Shown here: in pieces, positions 35,901 to 43,999 of the stretch
How positions within the stretch are numbered: the stretch's first letter is position 1
How the letters are laid out: each line of letters starts with the position of its first letter
The notes under the pieces: model-generated
The model's input: the letters and a program-made list of their open reading frames with translations, nothing else
The model's database searches: none
What the model was told of the DNA's origin: nothing
Assembly: GCF_009749465.1 (NCBI RefSeq)
Contig: NZ_WBIS01000002.1
Span: 62,001-126,000, forward strand
DNA length: 64,000 nucleotides
Direction: 5' to 3'
DNA from: Agromyces terreus
GTDB taxonomy: Bacteria; Actinomycetota; Actinomycetes; Actinomycetales; Microbacteriaceae
Made by a program: the position numbers and the translations under genes

Positions 35901-38008
35901 GCGGCATCGTGCACGCTGCCGGAGCCGTCGCGGAACTGGTCACGGGTGGAGACCTGGATGGTCGGCGTCACCTGGAATCCGGGCGGCAGCGTCTGGCCGG
36001 GCTTGGGCGTGTAGACGAACCGGATGCCCTCGATGTCGTCCTGGAGGTCGCCGGGCACCGTGTAGTTCCAGGTGGTCTCGCCCTCGATGAGCTCGGCTCC
36101 GGGCAGGGTGACCCACTGCGTGCCGTCCCAGTACTCCACCGTGAGGTTCGCGTTCGCGGGCACGCCCGCCGAGAGCTGCTTCGCGTCGAACGCGTTCCAG
36201 AAGGGAGATACGGGGTCTCCGGGCTGCGGATCCGCGGGGTCGCTGACCACGAGCGAGTCGGCCCCGACCGTCGACGCGTTGTCGCCCGTGTTGTTCACGT
36301 TGGCGAACAGGCTCACGTCGGTCGTGCTGCCCGGGAGGTCCCAGACCTCGTTCTGGACGATGTTCTTCGTAACCGTCGTCGACACGCGTGCCGGCTGCCT
36401 CGTCACATCCGCGGTGTCGAAATCCTCGCCCTGCAGGCCCGTGGAGTCGGTCACCGTCGTGGTGGTCTCGTTCGTGCTCACGACGTCGAGCTGCCCGTCG
36501 ACCGGGTCGGCCGTGACGACGAACGGGATCTCGGCGATCGCGTTCTGCTGGATCGGACCGGTGAACGTGATCGAGAATCCGACCACCTCGGCCTCATCGC
36601 CCGTGGGTGCGGGGATCTGGTTCGGCGTCGAGCCGTCGATCGTCTCGGTGTCGCCGTTGGCGTACGTGTACGTCACCGACACGGCGTCGGCGTTCGGGGG
36701 CCATTCGACGCCGGCGTCGAATCCGCCGAAGACGAGGCCCTGGTCGGCGAGGTTCGGCTGCCCGGCGGTGGGCTCGTCGATCGTCATGGACGTGATCGGA
36801 CGAGGACCGTTCGACGATTCGATCGTCGCCGTCGTCGAATCGCCGCCGAGGAGCGTCGGGTCGGCGAAGGATTTCACGGTGTCGACGGTCGGCCCGGTGT
36901 TGCTGATGTCGACGGAACCGTCGGCCGTCTTCGGGGGGTTCGTTCGATCGTCGACCACGACGTTCGACGATGCCGTGTTCGGCACCGTCACCGAACCGTC
37001 GAGCGGGATGTCGGTCACCTCGTCGTTCGTCTCGCTCGAGATGCCGATCGCCGCCTGCCCGTCGGCGGGGGTCGGCGGCAACTGGCCTGTCGAGGACGAG
37101 AAGGTGAAGCGGAGCCCGTGCACGTCTTCGGGCGGAACGTCGGGGATGTTCGTGAAGTCGGTCGGGATCGGGCCCGTGGGGTACGTCGTCACCCAGTTGC
37201 CGTCGGCGTCGAGGTACTCGATCTGCACCTGATCGGCGCCCGCCGGCGGGGTGATCGAGGTGATGCCGGTGAACTCGAGGTAGCCGTCGAACGGGCTGTC
37301 GACGCCGTCGGCCGGATCCTGGACGACGATCTCGTCGACCGAGCGGTTCGAGGCGTTGCCGCCGCCGACCGTGTAATCGACGGGCTGGCCCGGCAGCGCC
37401 GGGATCGTCTGCCCGTCGGCGACGTGGTCGTCGACCGTCTTCGAGACCGTGGAGTCGAGCGACTCGGGGATGTCGAGCCCGGTCACCGCATTCGCATCCT
37501 TCGGCAGCGCATTGTCGGCCGCGGCCGTGGCCGTGTTCGTGATGTCGCCGTCGTAGTCTGCGCTCGCGTCCTCGGGAACCTGCACGAACACGGTGATGCT
37601 CACCTGCTGGCCGGTCGCGAGGCCGGTGCCCGCGGTCCCGCTCTGGTTGAACTTCACGTCGAAATCGCCGTCGCCGATCGTGACGGTCGGCGCGGGCGTT
37701 CCGCCGCCGGAGACGACGACGGGGTTCGGCACCGTCGGATCGAACACGAGCGGGGCCGGCAGCGTGTCGGAGACGTGGGCCGCGATGCAGATGTCGACGA
37801 TCGGGCTGTTGCAGGTCAACGTGATGGTGTAGCTGAACTGATCGGTGGGCCCGAACGGCGATTCGTCGGGCGGCGTGATCACCTTCGAGAAGGTCGTGAA
37901 CTGCGCATCATCCGGAGCTGCCGTGGCGGGCAGCGCCGCCGGCGTCGCCAACGCCGCCGTCAGGATGATCGCGCCGATTCCGGCGAGTACTCGTCGACCG
38001 ACCGACAT
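26915..38008 (-). CDS. giant cell-surface protein with three five-domain cassettes of DUF5979 repeats
   Basis: A 3697-aa secreted, acidic protein encoded by 11.1 kb. The ATG at 38008 follows AGGGAGAG and starts a signal peptide ending near ATAAPDD. Residues ~35-1810 form a series of beta-sandwich-like modules with recurring IPNTASS(D/N)V and VSVSKTF/ISVEKSP motifs, including a DUF11-like one near 1400. Residues ~1812-1965 hold one divergent DUF5979-like domain, and 1966 to ~3645 hold fifteen more. These fifteen are ordered A-B-C-D-E three times, with a period near 1674 bp. Each domain has a first-strand K(E/D/T)V, two Cys (VTCT and LPVGxxC), a TETDxGGA block and a terminal VTN. The C-terminus has a Pro/Thr stretch, MAPTG (a variant of the LAXTG sortase E motif), a membrane helix and RRRRGRG. 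Likely a wall-anchored stalk or adhesin; ligand unknown. Confidence 0.9.
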   Translation of the reverse strand: MSVGRRVLAGIGAIILTAALATPAALPATAAPDDAQFTTFSKVITPPDESPFGPTDQFSYTITLTCNSPIVDICIAAHVSDTLPAPLVFDPTVPNPVVVSGGGTPAPTVTIGDGDFDVKFNQSGTAGTGLATGQQVSITVFVQVPEDASADYDGDITNTATAAADNALPKDANAVTGLDIPESLDSTVSKTVDDHVADGQTIPALPGQPVDYTVGGGNASNRSVDEIVVQDPADGVDSPFDGYLEFTGITSITPPAGADQVQIEYLDADGNWVTTYPTGPIPTDFTNIPDVPPEDVHGLRFTFSSSTGQLPPTPADGQAAIGISSETNDEVTDIPLDGSVTVPNTASSNVVVDDRTNPPKTADGSVDISNTGPTVDTVKSFADPTLLGGDSTTATIESSNGPRPITSMTIDEPTAGQPNLADQGLVFGGFDAGVEWPPNADAVSVTYTYANGDTETIDGSTPNQIPAPTGDEAEVVGFSITFTGPIQQNAIAEIPFVVTADPVDGQLDVVSTNETTTTVTDSTGLQGEDFDTADVTRQPARVSTTVTKNIVQNEVWDLPGSTTDVSLFANVNNTGDNASTVGADSLVVSDPADPQPGDPVSPFWNAFDAKQLSAGVPANANLTVEYWDGTQWVTLPGAELIEGETTWNYTVPGDLQDDIEGIRFVYTPKPGQTLPPGFQVTPTIQVSTRDQFRDGSGSVHDAAQAADPLNIPNTASSDVTNPDDTSPDDNHATDGDEIDVNPWPEDGPGVDLVDKAWLDEDVSAFTDEQRTARISWSTQGVPFESFTITDDPSAGDDFSNIAASAYDAWDLAAIEAVDPSLDPLIVYDRIASVELYDDSADAWTDVTAQACGAVDTTGTACDGGFPRFELTDDQRASTLGVRLTYVEGSNRGAGTGPAPGSGVASSMGNGRGLDLTFQLRQEKRSDGGPVVGTLHDEPYNSGLNGVVRNTVAVHGEGPGPVDGQDADDITILDTTVNVSVSKTFDQDAMPVPPESAPQEDYPLVSATITARNETESNISALTVSDPATPPAATTDTYNTFNLYAIGTISVPADATQTIVTLDREGGGSDDYSIAEAQALDWTQLTDVIGVTVDHRDPDRVAILTTEQTSVVLTYQLREFLRDAPTVRPQMGDIVTNVASADASRPGGASTDEAHGTDDDNLQFEPAVYNVLAGKSISPASRYEDQSPNGYTVTIGGQPTGNVRTTVLTITDDEPTFWNAFEFADFPERNMPPNLDQIRVSALVGVDYAVDGGTGALVQTCAGDADLTACWEVGDWQDVSAGNTVTPALPTGVLPGDVRGIRFEVRQDENESNWENPRNPIVSFAFIADRLDDLHYGPNGEIDSYPVPSTLPGLETAPGETVQGTTTDTVDVHGSGAWEAPNGVTWEADASASDTTDLLHRPNAISVEKSPGNGQDGAAAQQFPPNAEIPYVMTVTNTGQWDMTGLELSDTVASDGDGSYLVPVPGVDPVFEFALTDSDGNALPTDGFSGSLDTASGAVTIIVPDDFVFAPGDVLVIAAHLQFRDGVAPGTPVANSITATSDRDFETCDYTHLNQPSADPATDTPTCTADTTVTPQPAAPIAMRKSVKGVEAGVPGAAPGDANFDDLGVLAVNGDADACASPNADDEYYVNNCVPITRPGGVEEWKIEFTNRGNVPADAVGGIDVLPAVGDTGVVVGSPRGSQWRPIYLGNLSVVAGPGVSGFYMTTVPNQECNAADIRYSTLGEPIPDTDPCAADVNSRDWIPFDDTTPAAELATARATKLVLDFPAGAELQPGATGSITFQTQTPATLPGAYDTDLPIAWNTVAAGSRATYQGVAYYQGPVEPVRAGVAFPVGEIDLQKSQVAPESFPFPLPDSYDFDVQCTSLGEDVDLVDESGAAVSPVEVPADGTLVEVGSGTTLPLYSDCSVEELTAQGSTVSYDPTGVNGRSGPVVARADFSDRTDIAHPFPAEPVEDATVTVTNAYEIGGFEITKEVVESGAVDQDGNPIAADPEFTFTANCDWLGADVVLPVDRDFTLHAGDDKEFAPLPVGANCTVTETDAAGASVTTVEITEDGIATDLGETDSVDFTILPDDAGGTHLTALEVTNEYTVGSLSIAKDVTGTGADTWAPDEFTVHLVCTWDQATTNPVYEDDLVIAANDTVTVDNLPTGAECAVTEPDDGGATGDPTIEPASVTIGIEGADGDPVAITVTNDFRTGGFAVEKTVAGSGIDYSADVEFTFDYVCTYEGATVDDGELSITGDGTAGPLTSESVTGLPVGSDCTITETADGGADFLPPPVVITIPDQTTAGVETIGTAPVENRFTSASIAVAKEVDGEASEIPEIADGTYTVHVVCSLTDGGTPLFDGDVEVTGGTTTTITDPATGDPLLLPVGTHCWGDEIGDGGATDASVDYDSFDNAVVVEVNDGDEPETLEITATNTFDYGELTVAKELSGNPDHADGFTFEIFVTCTFDRGDGTAPIVIYDREPVEIVGGDSATLGDIPIGSECYAEEDDRQGASDVDISATVDAPIEVTDGSDITITVTNDYPDAGFRVVKEVDDGGAVDQDGDPIAYDTVFTFTAVCTFQGGTVLDETFSLSDGTDQIYSGLPAGADCTVEETGDGGAAGTSIVLTQSGTDTSFDDSTVVQFTLQPDTDAGSVNLVTVTNAYTVGSLTIAKDVTGTGEDAWAPDEFTVHLVCTLAGADPDTVYDADLVVPADGSVTVDGLPTGADCVVTEPDDLGATGDPVIEPASVAVGVEGAAGDPITVTVTNDYRTGGFVIEKTVVGSGIGFSEDVVFAFGYVCTYEGSPVAEGDLSITGDGTAGPLTSATVAGIPVGSECVVTETGDGGADGTPPPVTITIPDQAAAGVEEIATAGFENRFTAGTVSVTKQLSGTGAGLPGMADATFTVHVTCSLTEGGTPLYDGDVLVTGGQTVPVLDPATGDPLLLPVGTHCWGEERDDAGATASRVDHDSFEDAVIVVASDSDDPEPLELTATNEYDLGDISIEKDVTGNPDHAAGYTFEILVTCTFDRGPNNPPLVIYDREPVELEADEIVTLYEIPISSECYAEEPDDQGAWTVDISATEQNPVVVGTAENITITVTNDYPDAGFRVTKTVDDGGAVDQDGTPIVYDTVFQFTAVCTFQGQTVLDETFGLSDGEFAEYDTLPAGAECTVTETDTGGATGTGMTLEQDGTSTDLGETTSAVFTLVPDDDGAYVNFLGVDNPFTVGSLQLVKQVSGTGADEWAGEFGDYTVHVVCTLEAADPDTVFDDTFTLTTDAPGNVVTIDDLPTGASCTVDETDLGGATEWTATPNPIVVGDDPADPVEVTIDNEFRTGGLNVLKEVRGPGVPTFSSGPFVFQVICTYEGQTVRSVALVVPGSEDSRGPFTSETVTGIPVGSECTVTEVDNGGADDTPPPVMVVIPDQETDGVESVVTAGMLNRFSLGLLGVQKQVDGPAADAPWVQDAVFTVQVTCQLDVEGAPTIVLTNTIEIDAGGLKALRYADGRIARLPIGTHCWGEETDPAGATSAVVDHDSYENAIVVEDSRLPEILLVTATNTFEYGQVELEKTISGSVESAEGQTFTVEVTCTLDRGPNNEPYVALDHEPVQIAGGETVVLDELPVGAECWAEETDSGGAIAVTVSATEDAPVVVGVGDPVSITVDNEFEFPAPPPPTTPMAPTGVDGAGMLRIAGLAGLLMLGGAALVLALRRRRGRGETAA
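27073..32113 (-). repeat. three tandem ~1.67-kb supra-repeats within the giant gene
   Basis: Domain starts (minus strand) are: A 32113, 30426, 28753; B 31738, 30064, 28390; C 31423, 29749, 28069; D 31099, 29425, 27742; E 30745, 29071, 27391. Steps between equivalent domains are 1673-1687 bp, 1674 in most cases. Copies 1 and 2 are closest to each other; copy 3 has diverged. Confidence 0.9.
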
Positions 38009-38040
38009 TTTCTCTCCCTGCCCCCGCAGCCGCACGACTG

Positions 38041-38072
38041 CCACGAGCCCACGGTAGATGGAGGGCTCGTGG
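38041..38072 (-). promoter_or_regulatory. promoter/operator candidate of the giant surface protein gene
   Basis: Perfect 10-bp inverted repeat CCACGAGCCC-N12-GGGCTCGTGG (38041-38050, 38063-38072). The spacer holds a minus-strand TACCGT (38056-38051) that could be the -10, giving a ~36-nt leader. A second candidate, TAGGGT, lies at 38083-38078. Confidence 0.45.
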
Positions 38073-38181
38073 ATCCGACCCTATCGGGAAGGCTCCTCGC
38101 AGGGAAAGGGGTTCCAGGACGCGCGGGCGCGCCCCGTGCTCCGGTGAGACGGGCGGCGGACGCCCGCGAAGGGCGCCGGCG

Positions 38182-39468
38182 TCAGGCGAGCAGGTCGTGC
38201 AACTGCACGATCTCGTCGCGGCCCGGGCCGACGCCGATCGCCGAGATGCGGGAGCCGCTCATCGCCTCGAGCTCGCGCACATACGCCTGCGCGTTCGCGG
38301 GCAGGTCGGAGAACTCGCGGGCCCCCGTGATGTCTTCGGTCCAGCCCGGGAACTCCTCGTAGATCGGGGTCGCGTGGTGGAAGTCGGACTGCGAGACGGG
38401 CACCTCGTCGAAGCGCTGCCCGTCGACGTCGTAGGCGACGCAGACCGGGATGCGCTCGATGCCGGTGAGCACGTCGAGCTTGGTGAGCACGAAGTCGGTG
38501 ACGCCGTTGATGCGCGCCGTGTAGCGGGCGATGGGCGCGTCGTACCACCCCGTGCGGCGGCGGCGCCCGGTCGTGGTGCCGAACTCGTGGCCCTTCTCGC
38601 TGAGGAACTCGCCCCACTCGTCGAAGAGCTCGGTCGGGAACGGGCCGGCGCCGACGCGCGTTGTGTAGGCCTTGATGACCGCGATGACCCGGTCGATGCG
38701 GTTCGGCGCGATGCCCGAGCCGGTGACGGCGCCGCCGCTCGTCGCGTTCGACGAGGTGACAAAGGGGTAGGTGCCGTGGTCGACGTCGAGCATGGTGGCC
38801 TGGCCGCCCTCGAAGAGCACGGTCTCGTCGCGCTCGAGCGCCTGGTGCAGCAGCAGGGCGGTGTCGGTGACCATCGGACGCAGGCGGTCGACGTAGCCGA
38901 GCATCTCGTCGACGATCTCGTCGACGGCGATAGCGCGACGGTTGTAGACCTTGACGAGCAGGTGGTTCTTCTGGTCGAGCGCGCCCTCGATCTTCTGGCG
39001 GAGGATGTTCTCGTCGAACAGGTCTTGCATGCGCAGGCCGACGCGGTTGATCTTGTCGGCGTACGCGGGGCCGATGCCGCGGCCGGTCGTGCCGATCTGG
39101 CGCTTGCCGAGGAACCGCTCGGTGACCTTGTCGAGCGTGCGGTGGTACTGCGTGATGAGGTGCGCGTTCGCCGAGATGCGCAGGCGCGAGACATCCACCC
39201 CGCGGCTCGAGAGCGCCTCGAGCTCCTCGAAGAGCACCTCGACGTCGACGACCACGCCGTTGCCGATGACCGGCGTGACCCCGGGGGTGAGGATGCCGGA
39301 GGGAAGCAGGTGCAGCGCGTACTTCTCGCTGCCGACGACGACCGTGTGCCCGGCGTTGTTGCCGCCGTTGAACTTGACGACGTAATCGAGGCGCGGACCG
39401 AGCAGGTCGGTCGCCTTGCCCTTTCCCTCGTCGCCCCACTGTGCACCGATCAGGACGGCTGCGGGCAT
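38182..39468 (-). CDS. purA: adenylosuccinate synthetase
   Basis: Joins IMP and aspartate with GTP to give adenylosuccinate, the first AMP-specific step. The 428-aa protein is full length with the P-loop-like [11 protein letters not shown] at residues 8-18, the IMP-binding [13 protein letters not shown] (~128), the [21 protein letters not shown] stretch (~220) and TGRRRRTGW (~300). The ATG at 39468 has an AGGAGAGG ribosome binding site and lies 1 nt past the stop codon of the DUF3151 gene, indicating an operon. Confidence 0.97.
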   Translation of the reverse strand: MPAAVLIGAQWGDEGKGKATDLLGPRLDYVVKFNGGNNAGHTVVVGSEKYALHLLPSGILTPGVTPVIGNGVVVDVEVLFEELEALSSRGVDVSRLRISANAHLITQYHRTLDKVTERFLGKRQIGTTGRGIGPAYADKINRVGLRMQDLFDENILRQKIEGALDQKNHLLVKVYNRRAIAVDEIVDEMLGYVDRLRPMVTDTALLLHQALERDETVLFEGGQATMLDVDHGTYPFVTSSNATSGGAVTGSGIAPNRIDRVIAVIKAYTTRVGAGPFPTELFDEWGEFLSEKGHEFGTTTGRRRRTGWYDAPIARYTARINGVTDFVLTKLDVLTGIERIPVCVAYDVDGQRFDEVPVSQSDFHHATPIYEEFPGWTEDITGAREFSDLPANAQAYVRELEAMSGSRISAIGVGPGRDEIVQLHDLLA

Positions 39469-39469
39469 G

Positions 39470-40012
39470 TCAGTCCTCTCCTGCCGCGTCGAGGGCGGCG
39501 GGTTCGGCGACCTGGTCGCCGGTGGTTGCCGTGGCGTCGACCTGCGCGAGGAGCTGGTCGGCGGTCACGATGGTGATGACCTGGGTGGGCGTGTACTCCG
39601 ACGCGATGCGGGCCGGGGCCTCGGCGTCGGCGCTCGAGAGCTCGTCGGCCAGCCGGGAGACCTGGGCGTCGAGCCCGAGCCCCGCGGCCGCTCGGCGCTT
39701 GGCATCGAGGGCGCGCAGGTAGGCGCGGTTCGGCTCGTCGGACCAGGGCACGGCTGCGCCGGGCTGCCATCCGGATGCCGCGAGCTGCTCCTGTGCGAGA
39801 TCGACGGCGACGCTCGCGAAGGCGTAGGCCTCGATGGCGTTGCCCTCGGAGTCGGCGCGGTCGGCGAGCTCGGCCCACGCCAGCGGCGACGACGGATGCG
39901 CCGTGACGACCGCTGCGACGCCGCCCCGATCGGCTGCGGCGAGCGCCTCGCGAACCTCGGGTTCGTCGATGAGGCCGCCCTCGCGCTCAGATGCTGATTC
40001 GTCTGGAGTCAC
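39470..40012 (-). CDS. DUF3151 family protein, upstream partner of purA
   Basis: A 180-aa protein with the hallmarks of DUF3151: [39 protein letters not shown], and [26 protein letters not shown], a tetratricopeptide-like helical repeat fold. The function is unknown, though the gene neighbours purA in several actinobacteria including mycobacteria. The last ~45 residues (after ARIASEYTP) appear to be a lineage-specific tail. GTG at 40012 follows TAAGGT by 5 nt; the TTG two codons upstream is an alternative. Confidence 0.82.
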   Translation of the reverse strand: MTPDESASEREGGLIDEPEVREALAAADRGGVAAVVTAHPSSPLAWAELADRADSEGNAIEAYAFASVAVDLAQEQLAASGWQPGAAVPWSDEPNRAYLRALDAKRRAAAGLGLDAQVSRLADELSSADAEAPARIASEYTPTQVITIVTADQLLAQVDATATTGDQVAEPAALDAAGED

Positions 40013-40023
40013 ACTCAACCTTA
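40013..40023 (-). promoter_or_regulatory. -10 of a leaderless promoter (DUF3151-purA)
   Basis: TAAGGT on the minus strand (40023-40018), 5 nt before the GTG. Confidence 0.45.
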
Positions 40024-40048
40024 TCGCGGCGGCCGTTCGCCGCCCCGG

Positions 40049-41653
<1,605 letters not shown>

Positions 41654-41694
41654 TCGCCTGCGCGGGCCCGAACGCCGTGGGCGCGGGCCCGGAA

Positions 41695-41736
41695 CATGCA
41701 GAAGGGCGGATGCCGCGGCATCCGCCCTTCTGCATG
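41695..41736. terminator. perfect 42-nt palindrome, bidirectional terminator
   Basis: Both arms are 21 nt with no loop in the DNA (arm CATGCAGAAGGGCGGATGCCG), between convergent argG and the small secreted protein gene. The core GGGCGGATGCCGCGGCATCCGCCC recurs exactly at 47345-47368. Confidence 0.75.
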
Positions 41737-41749
41737 TCGACGCGATGGG

Positions 41750-42094
41750 TCAGCCGCGTCCGCCGCTCTGGCAGCCGCGCTCGATGAACGCCTCGCTGTC
41801 GTCGCCCGAGCCGGCGTACGAGACGGTCTCGCCGTGCCAGGTGTAGCTGAAGGCGGGCCAGACGTCCTCTTCGTCCTGGTGCTTGAAGTGGGCGCGCACG
41901 ACGGCGATGTTGTCGGTCTCGATGTAGACGTACGGGTTCTTCTCGCTGTGCGTCGCGTGGCAGAAGGCGACCTTGTGGCTTCCGTCGGCGCCGGGCTGCG
42001 TCGCGTTGGCCGCGGCCGACGCGCCGAGCACGCTGAGCGCGACGAACGGGATGACGGCGAGGGTAGCGGTGAGCCGCCGCTTCATTGCGGGCAT
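41750..42094 (-). CDS. small secreted protein with a CHAT-type Cys/His motif
   Basis: A 114-aa protein with a signal peptide (MPAMKRRLTATLAVIPFVAL, cleavage after ANA near residue 31). The mature part has KVAFCHATHSEKNPYVYIE and HFKHQDEEDVWPAFSY; this CHAT...NPYV...H..H pattern recurs in secreted actinobacterial proteins of unknown function, where Cys and His may bind metal. A second Cys near the C-terminus (RGCQ) could form a disulfide. The ATG at 42094 has AAAGGAG 6 nt upstream, better than the ATGs at 42109 or 42085. Confidence 0.75.
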   Translation of the reverse strand: MPAMKRRLTATLAVIPFVALSVLGASAAANATQPGADGSHKVAFCHATHSEKNPYVYIETDNIAVVRAHFKHQDEEDVWPAFSYTWHGETVSYAGSGDDSEAFIERGCQSGGRG

Positions 42095-42311
42095 GGTGGC
42101 TCCTTTCATCTCGGATTGCGATCATTCAAGCGCGCCCCGCGGGCGTGCCTCTGCTGCGGAGTGCCATCCGTCCCGGTCGCACGGGCCCCCAATTCGGGGG
42201 CGTCTGCGCGACCGCGAACGGACGCGGGTCGAGCGGATCGGGTCCCCGATCGGTGGGATACTCAGGGATCGCCCGCTGCCGGCCCGCCCGGCGCCGAATC
42301 GAGGAGTGCCG

Positions 42312-42353
42312 ATGAACCACGCACCGCAGACCGCCGCGGAGCCGACCCGATGA
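42312..42353 (+). CDS. possible 13-aa upstream leader peptide of cardiolipin synthase
   Basis: ATG at 42312 follows GAGGAG (42301-42306) and encodes MNHAPQTAAEPTR; its TGA overlaps the ATG of the downstream gene. The strong ribosome binding site belongs to this small frame rather than to the large gene. It may serve translational coupling; no attenuator is evident. Confidence 0.4.
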   Translation: MNHAPQTAAEPTR

Positions 42354-43825
42354 GCGCGGAACTCGCGAACCTCATCGGCGGAATCGTCGTGCTCGTCGAT
42401 CTCGCGATCCGCATCGCGGCCCTCATCATCGTGCCGCGCGACCGCAAGCCGACCGCCGCCATGGCGTGGCTGCTCGCGATCTTCCTCATCCCCTTCGTCG
42501 GCATCGTGCTGTTCCTCCTCATCGGCAACGTGAAGCTGTCGAAGCGGCGCCGCGAACGCCAGGTCGAGATCGACCGGATCCTCGAGGAGGACGTCGACGA
42601 ACTGCAACCGGCGACGGATGCCGCGACCTGGCCGACCTGGTTCCGCACCGTCGTCGAGCAGAACGCCCGTCTCGGCGCACTGCCCGCCGTGCCGGGCGAC
42701 TCGGCACGGCTGTTCGGCGACTACGAGGGCTCGATCGACGCGATGGCCGCCGACATCGACACCGCCGAGCGCTACGTGCACGTCGAGTTCTACATCATCG
42801 CGTTCGACGACGTCACGAAGGGTTTCTTCGCCGCCATGGAGCGCGCCGTGCAGCGCGGTGTCACCGTGCGGGTGCTGCTCGACCACGTCGCGTCGAAGCG
42901 CGTGAGCGTGCACGAGGCCACCTTCGCCGAGCTCGACCGCATCGGCGTGCAGTGGCACTTCCTGCTGCCGCTGAAGCCGCTGAAGGGCCGCTACGAACGC
43001 CCGGACCTGCGCAACCACCGCAAGCTCGTCGTCGTCGACGGCCGGGTGGCGTACACCGGATCGCAGAACCTGATCTCGCGCGACTACGACTCGCCGAAGA
43101 ACCAGAAGCGCGGGCTCATGTGGCAGGAGCTCGTCGTGCGCACCACCGGACCGGTCGTGCGCTCGGTCGACGCCGTCTTCCGCTCCGACTGGTACGCCGA
43201 GGTCGACGAGTGGATCGACGACGAGAAGACGGTCGGGCGAGCCGTCGAGGCGGCTTCGGCCGAGGCATCCGCGGGGCTCGTCTGCCAGGTCGTGCCGAGC
43301 GGCCCGGCCTACGCGACCGAGAACAACCTGCGGCTGTTCCTCTCGCTCGTGGCGTCGGCGCAGGAGCGCGTGATCATCACGAGCCCGTACTTCGTGCCCG
43401 ACGAGGCCATGATCTACGCGATCACGTCGGCCAAGCTGCGCGGGCTCGACGTGCAGCTCTTCGTCTCGGAACTCGGCGATCAGGGCTCGGTCTGGCACGC
43501 CCAGCGCTCGTACTACGGCACGCTGCTGCGCGCCGGGGTGCGCATCTGGCTGTATCCGGCGCCGTACATCCTGCACGCCAAGCACCTCTCGATCGACGAC
43601 GACGTCGCCGTCATCGGGTCGAGCAACATGGACATCCGCTCGTTCAACCTGAACTTCGAGATCTCGCTGCTCGTGCGCGGCGCCTCGTTCGTCGCGGACA
43701 TGCGCGAGGTCGAGGAGGAGTACCGGCGCATCGGCCGTGAGCTCACGCTCGAGGAATGGGAGAAGGAGCCGCTGTCGGCCACGTTCCTCGACGGGGTGGC
43801 GCGCCTCACGTCGGCGCTGCAGTAG
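42350..43825 (+). CDS. cls: cardiolipin synthase (phospholipase D superfamily)
   Basis: Membrane enzyme that joins phosphatidylglycerol units, or a related donor, to make cardiolipin. The 491-aa sequence has two N-terminal membrane helices (~8-28 and ~38-60), then two HKD catalytic motifs, NHRKLVVVDG with GSQN (~215-235) and HAKHLSIDDDVAVIGSSN (~410-427). This is the bacterial ClsA layout. The ATG at 42350 overlaps the stop of a 13-codon frame that has the better ribosome binding site; a GGAG at 42338-42341 also serves it directly. Confidence 0.92.
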   Translation: MSAELANLIGGIVVLVDLAIRIAALIIVPRDRKPTAAMAWLLAIFLIPFVGIVLFLLIGNVKLSKRRRERQVEIDRILEEDVDELQPATDAATWPTWFRTVVEQNARLGALPAVPGDSARLFGDYEGSIDAMAADIDTAERYVHVEFYIIAFDDVTKGFFAAMERAVQRGVTVRVLLDHVASKRVSVHEATFAELDRIGVQWHFLLPLKPLKGRYERPDLRNHRKLVVVDGRVAYTGSQNLISRDYDSPKNQKRGLMWQELVVRTTGPVVRSVDAVFRSDWYAEVDEWIDDEKTVGRAVEAASAEASAGLVCQVVPSGPAYATENNLRLFLSLVASAQERVIITSPYFVPDEAMIYAITSAKLRGLDVQLFVSELGDQGSVWHAQRSYYGTLLRAGVRIWLYPAPYILHAKHLSIDDDVAVIGSSNMDIRSFNLNFEISLLVRGASFVADMREVEEEYRRIGRELTLEEWEKEPLSATFLDGVARLTSALQ

Positions 43826-43887
43826 GGCGTTCGCGGGGGGAGGCGGGCGGCGGGGGCGCGGCGCGGGGGGTTGGACTGGGGCGCTTG

Positions 43888-43958
43888 GTCTCGAGACGGG
43901 CGCTGAGCGCCCTCCTCGACCGGCGAGACGGGCGCTGAGCGCCCTCCTCGACCGGCGG
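43888..43958. repeat. 'GGTCGAGGAGCG' repeat cluster 4
   Basis: Two adjacent inverted-orientation units ending CGCCCTCCTCGACCGGCG between cls and the TetR operator. Their sequence nearly equals the copies found inside the DUF485-like gene. Confidence 0.8.
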
Positions 43959-43961
43959 GAT

Positions 43962-43985
43962 AACTTGCACATTGGTGTGCAAGTT
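43962..43985 (+). promoter_or_regulatory. TetR operator
   Basis: Perfect palindrome AACTTGCACA-TTGG-TGTGCAAGTT ending 2 nt upstream of the TACGAT -10 (43988-43993) and overlapping the -35 position, 14 nt before the TetR start codon. Strong evidence for autorepression. Confidence 0.8.
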
Positions 43986-43987
43986 CG

Positions 43988-43999
43988 TACGATGGGAGC
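43988..43999 (+). promoter_or_regulatory. -10 of a leaderless promoter (TetR-ABC-Pip operon)
   Basis: TACGAT at 43988-43993, 6 nt before the ATG. Confidence 0.6.

Noticed and set aside
33356..38362. 1668-aa open frame on the plus strand opposite the N-terminal half of the giant gene
   Set aside because: No recognisable domain; shadow of the coding frame in high-GC DNA. It also runs into purA antisense.
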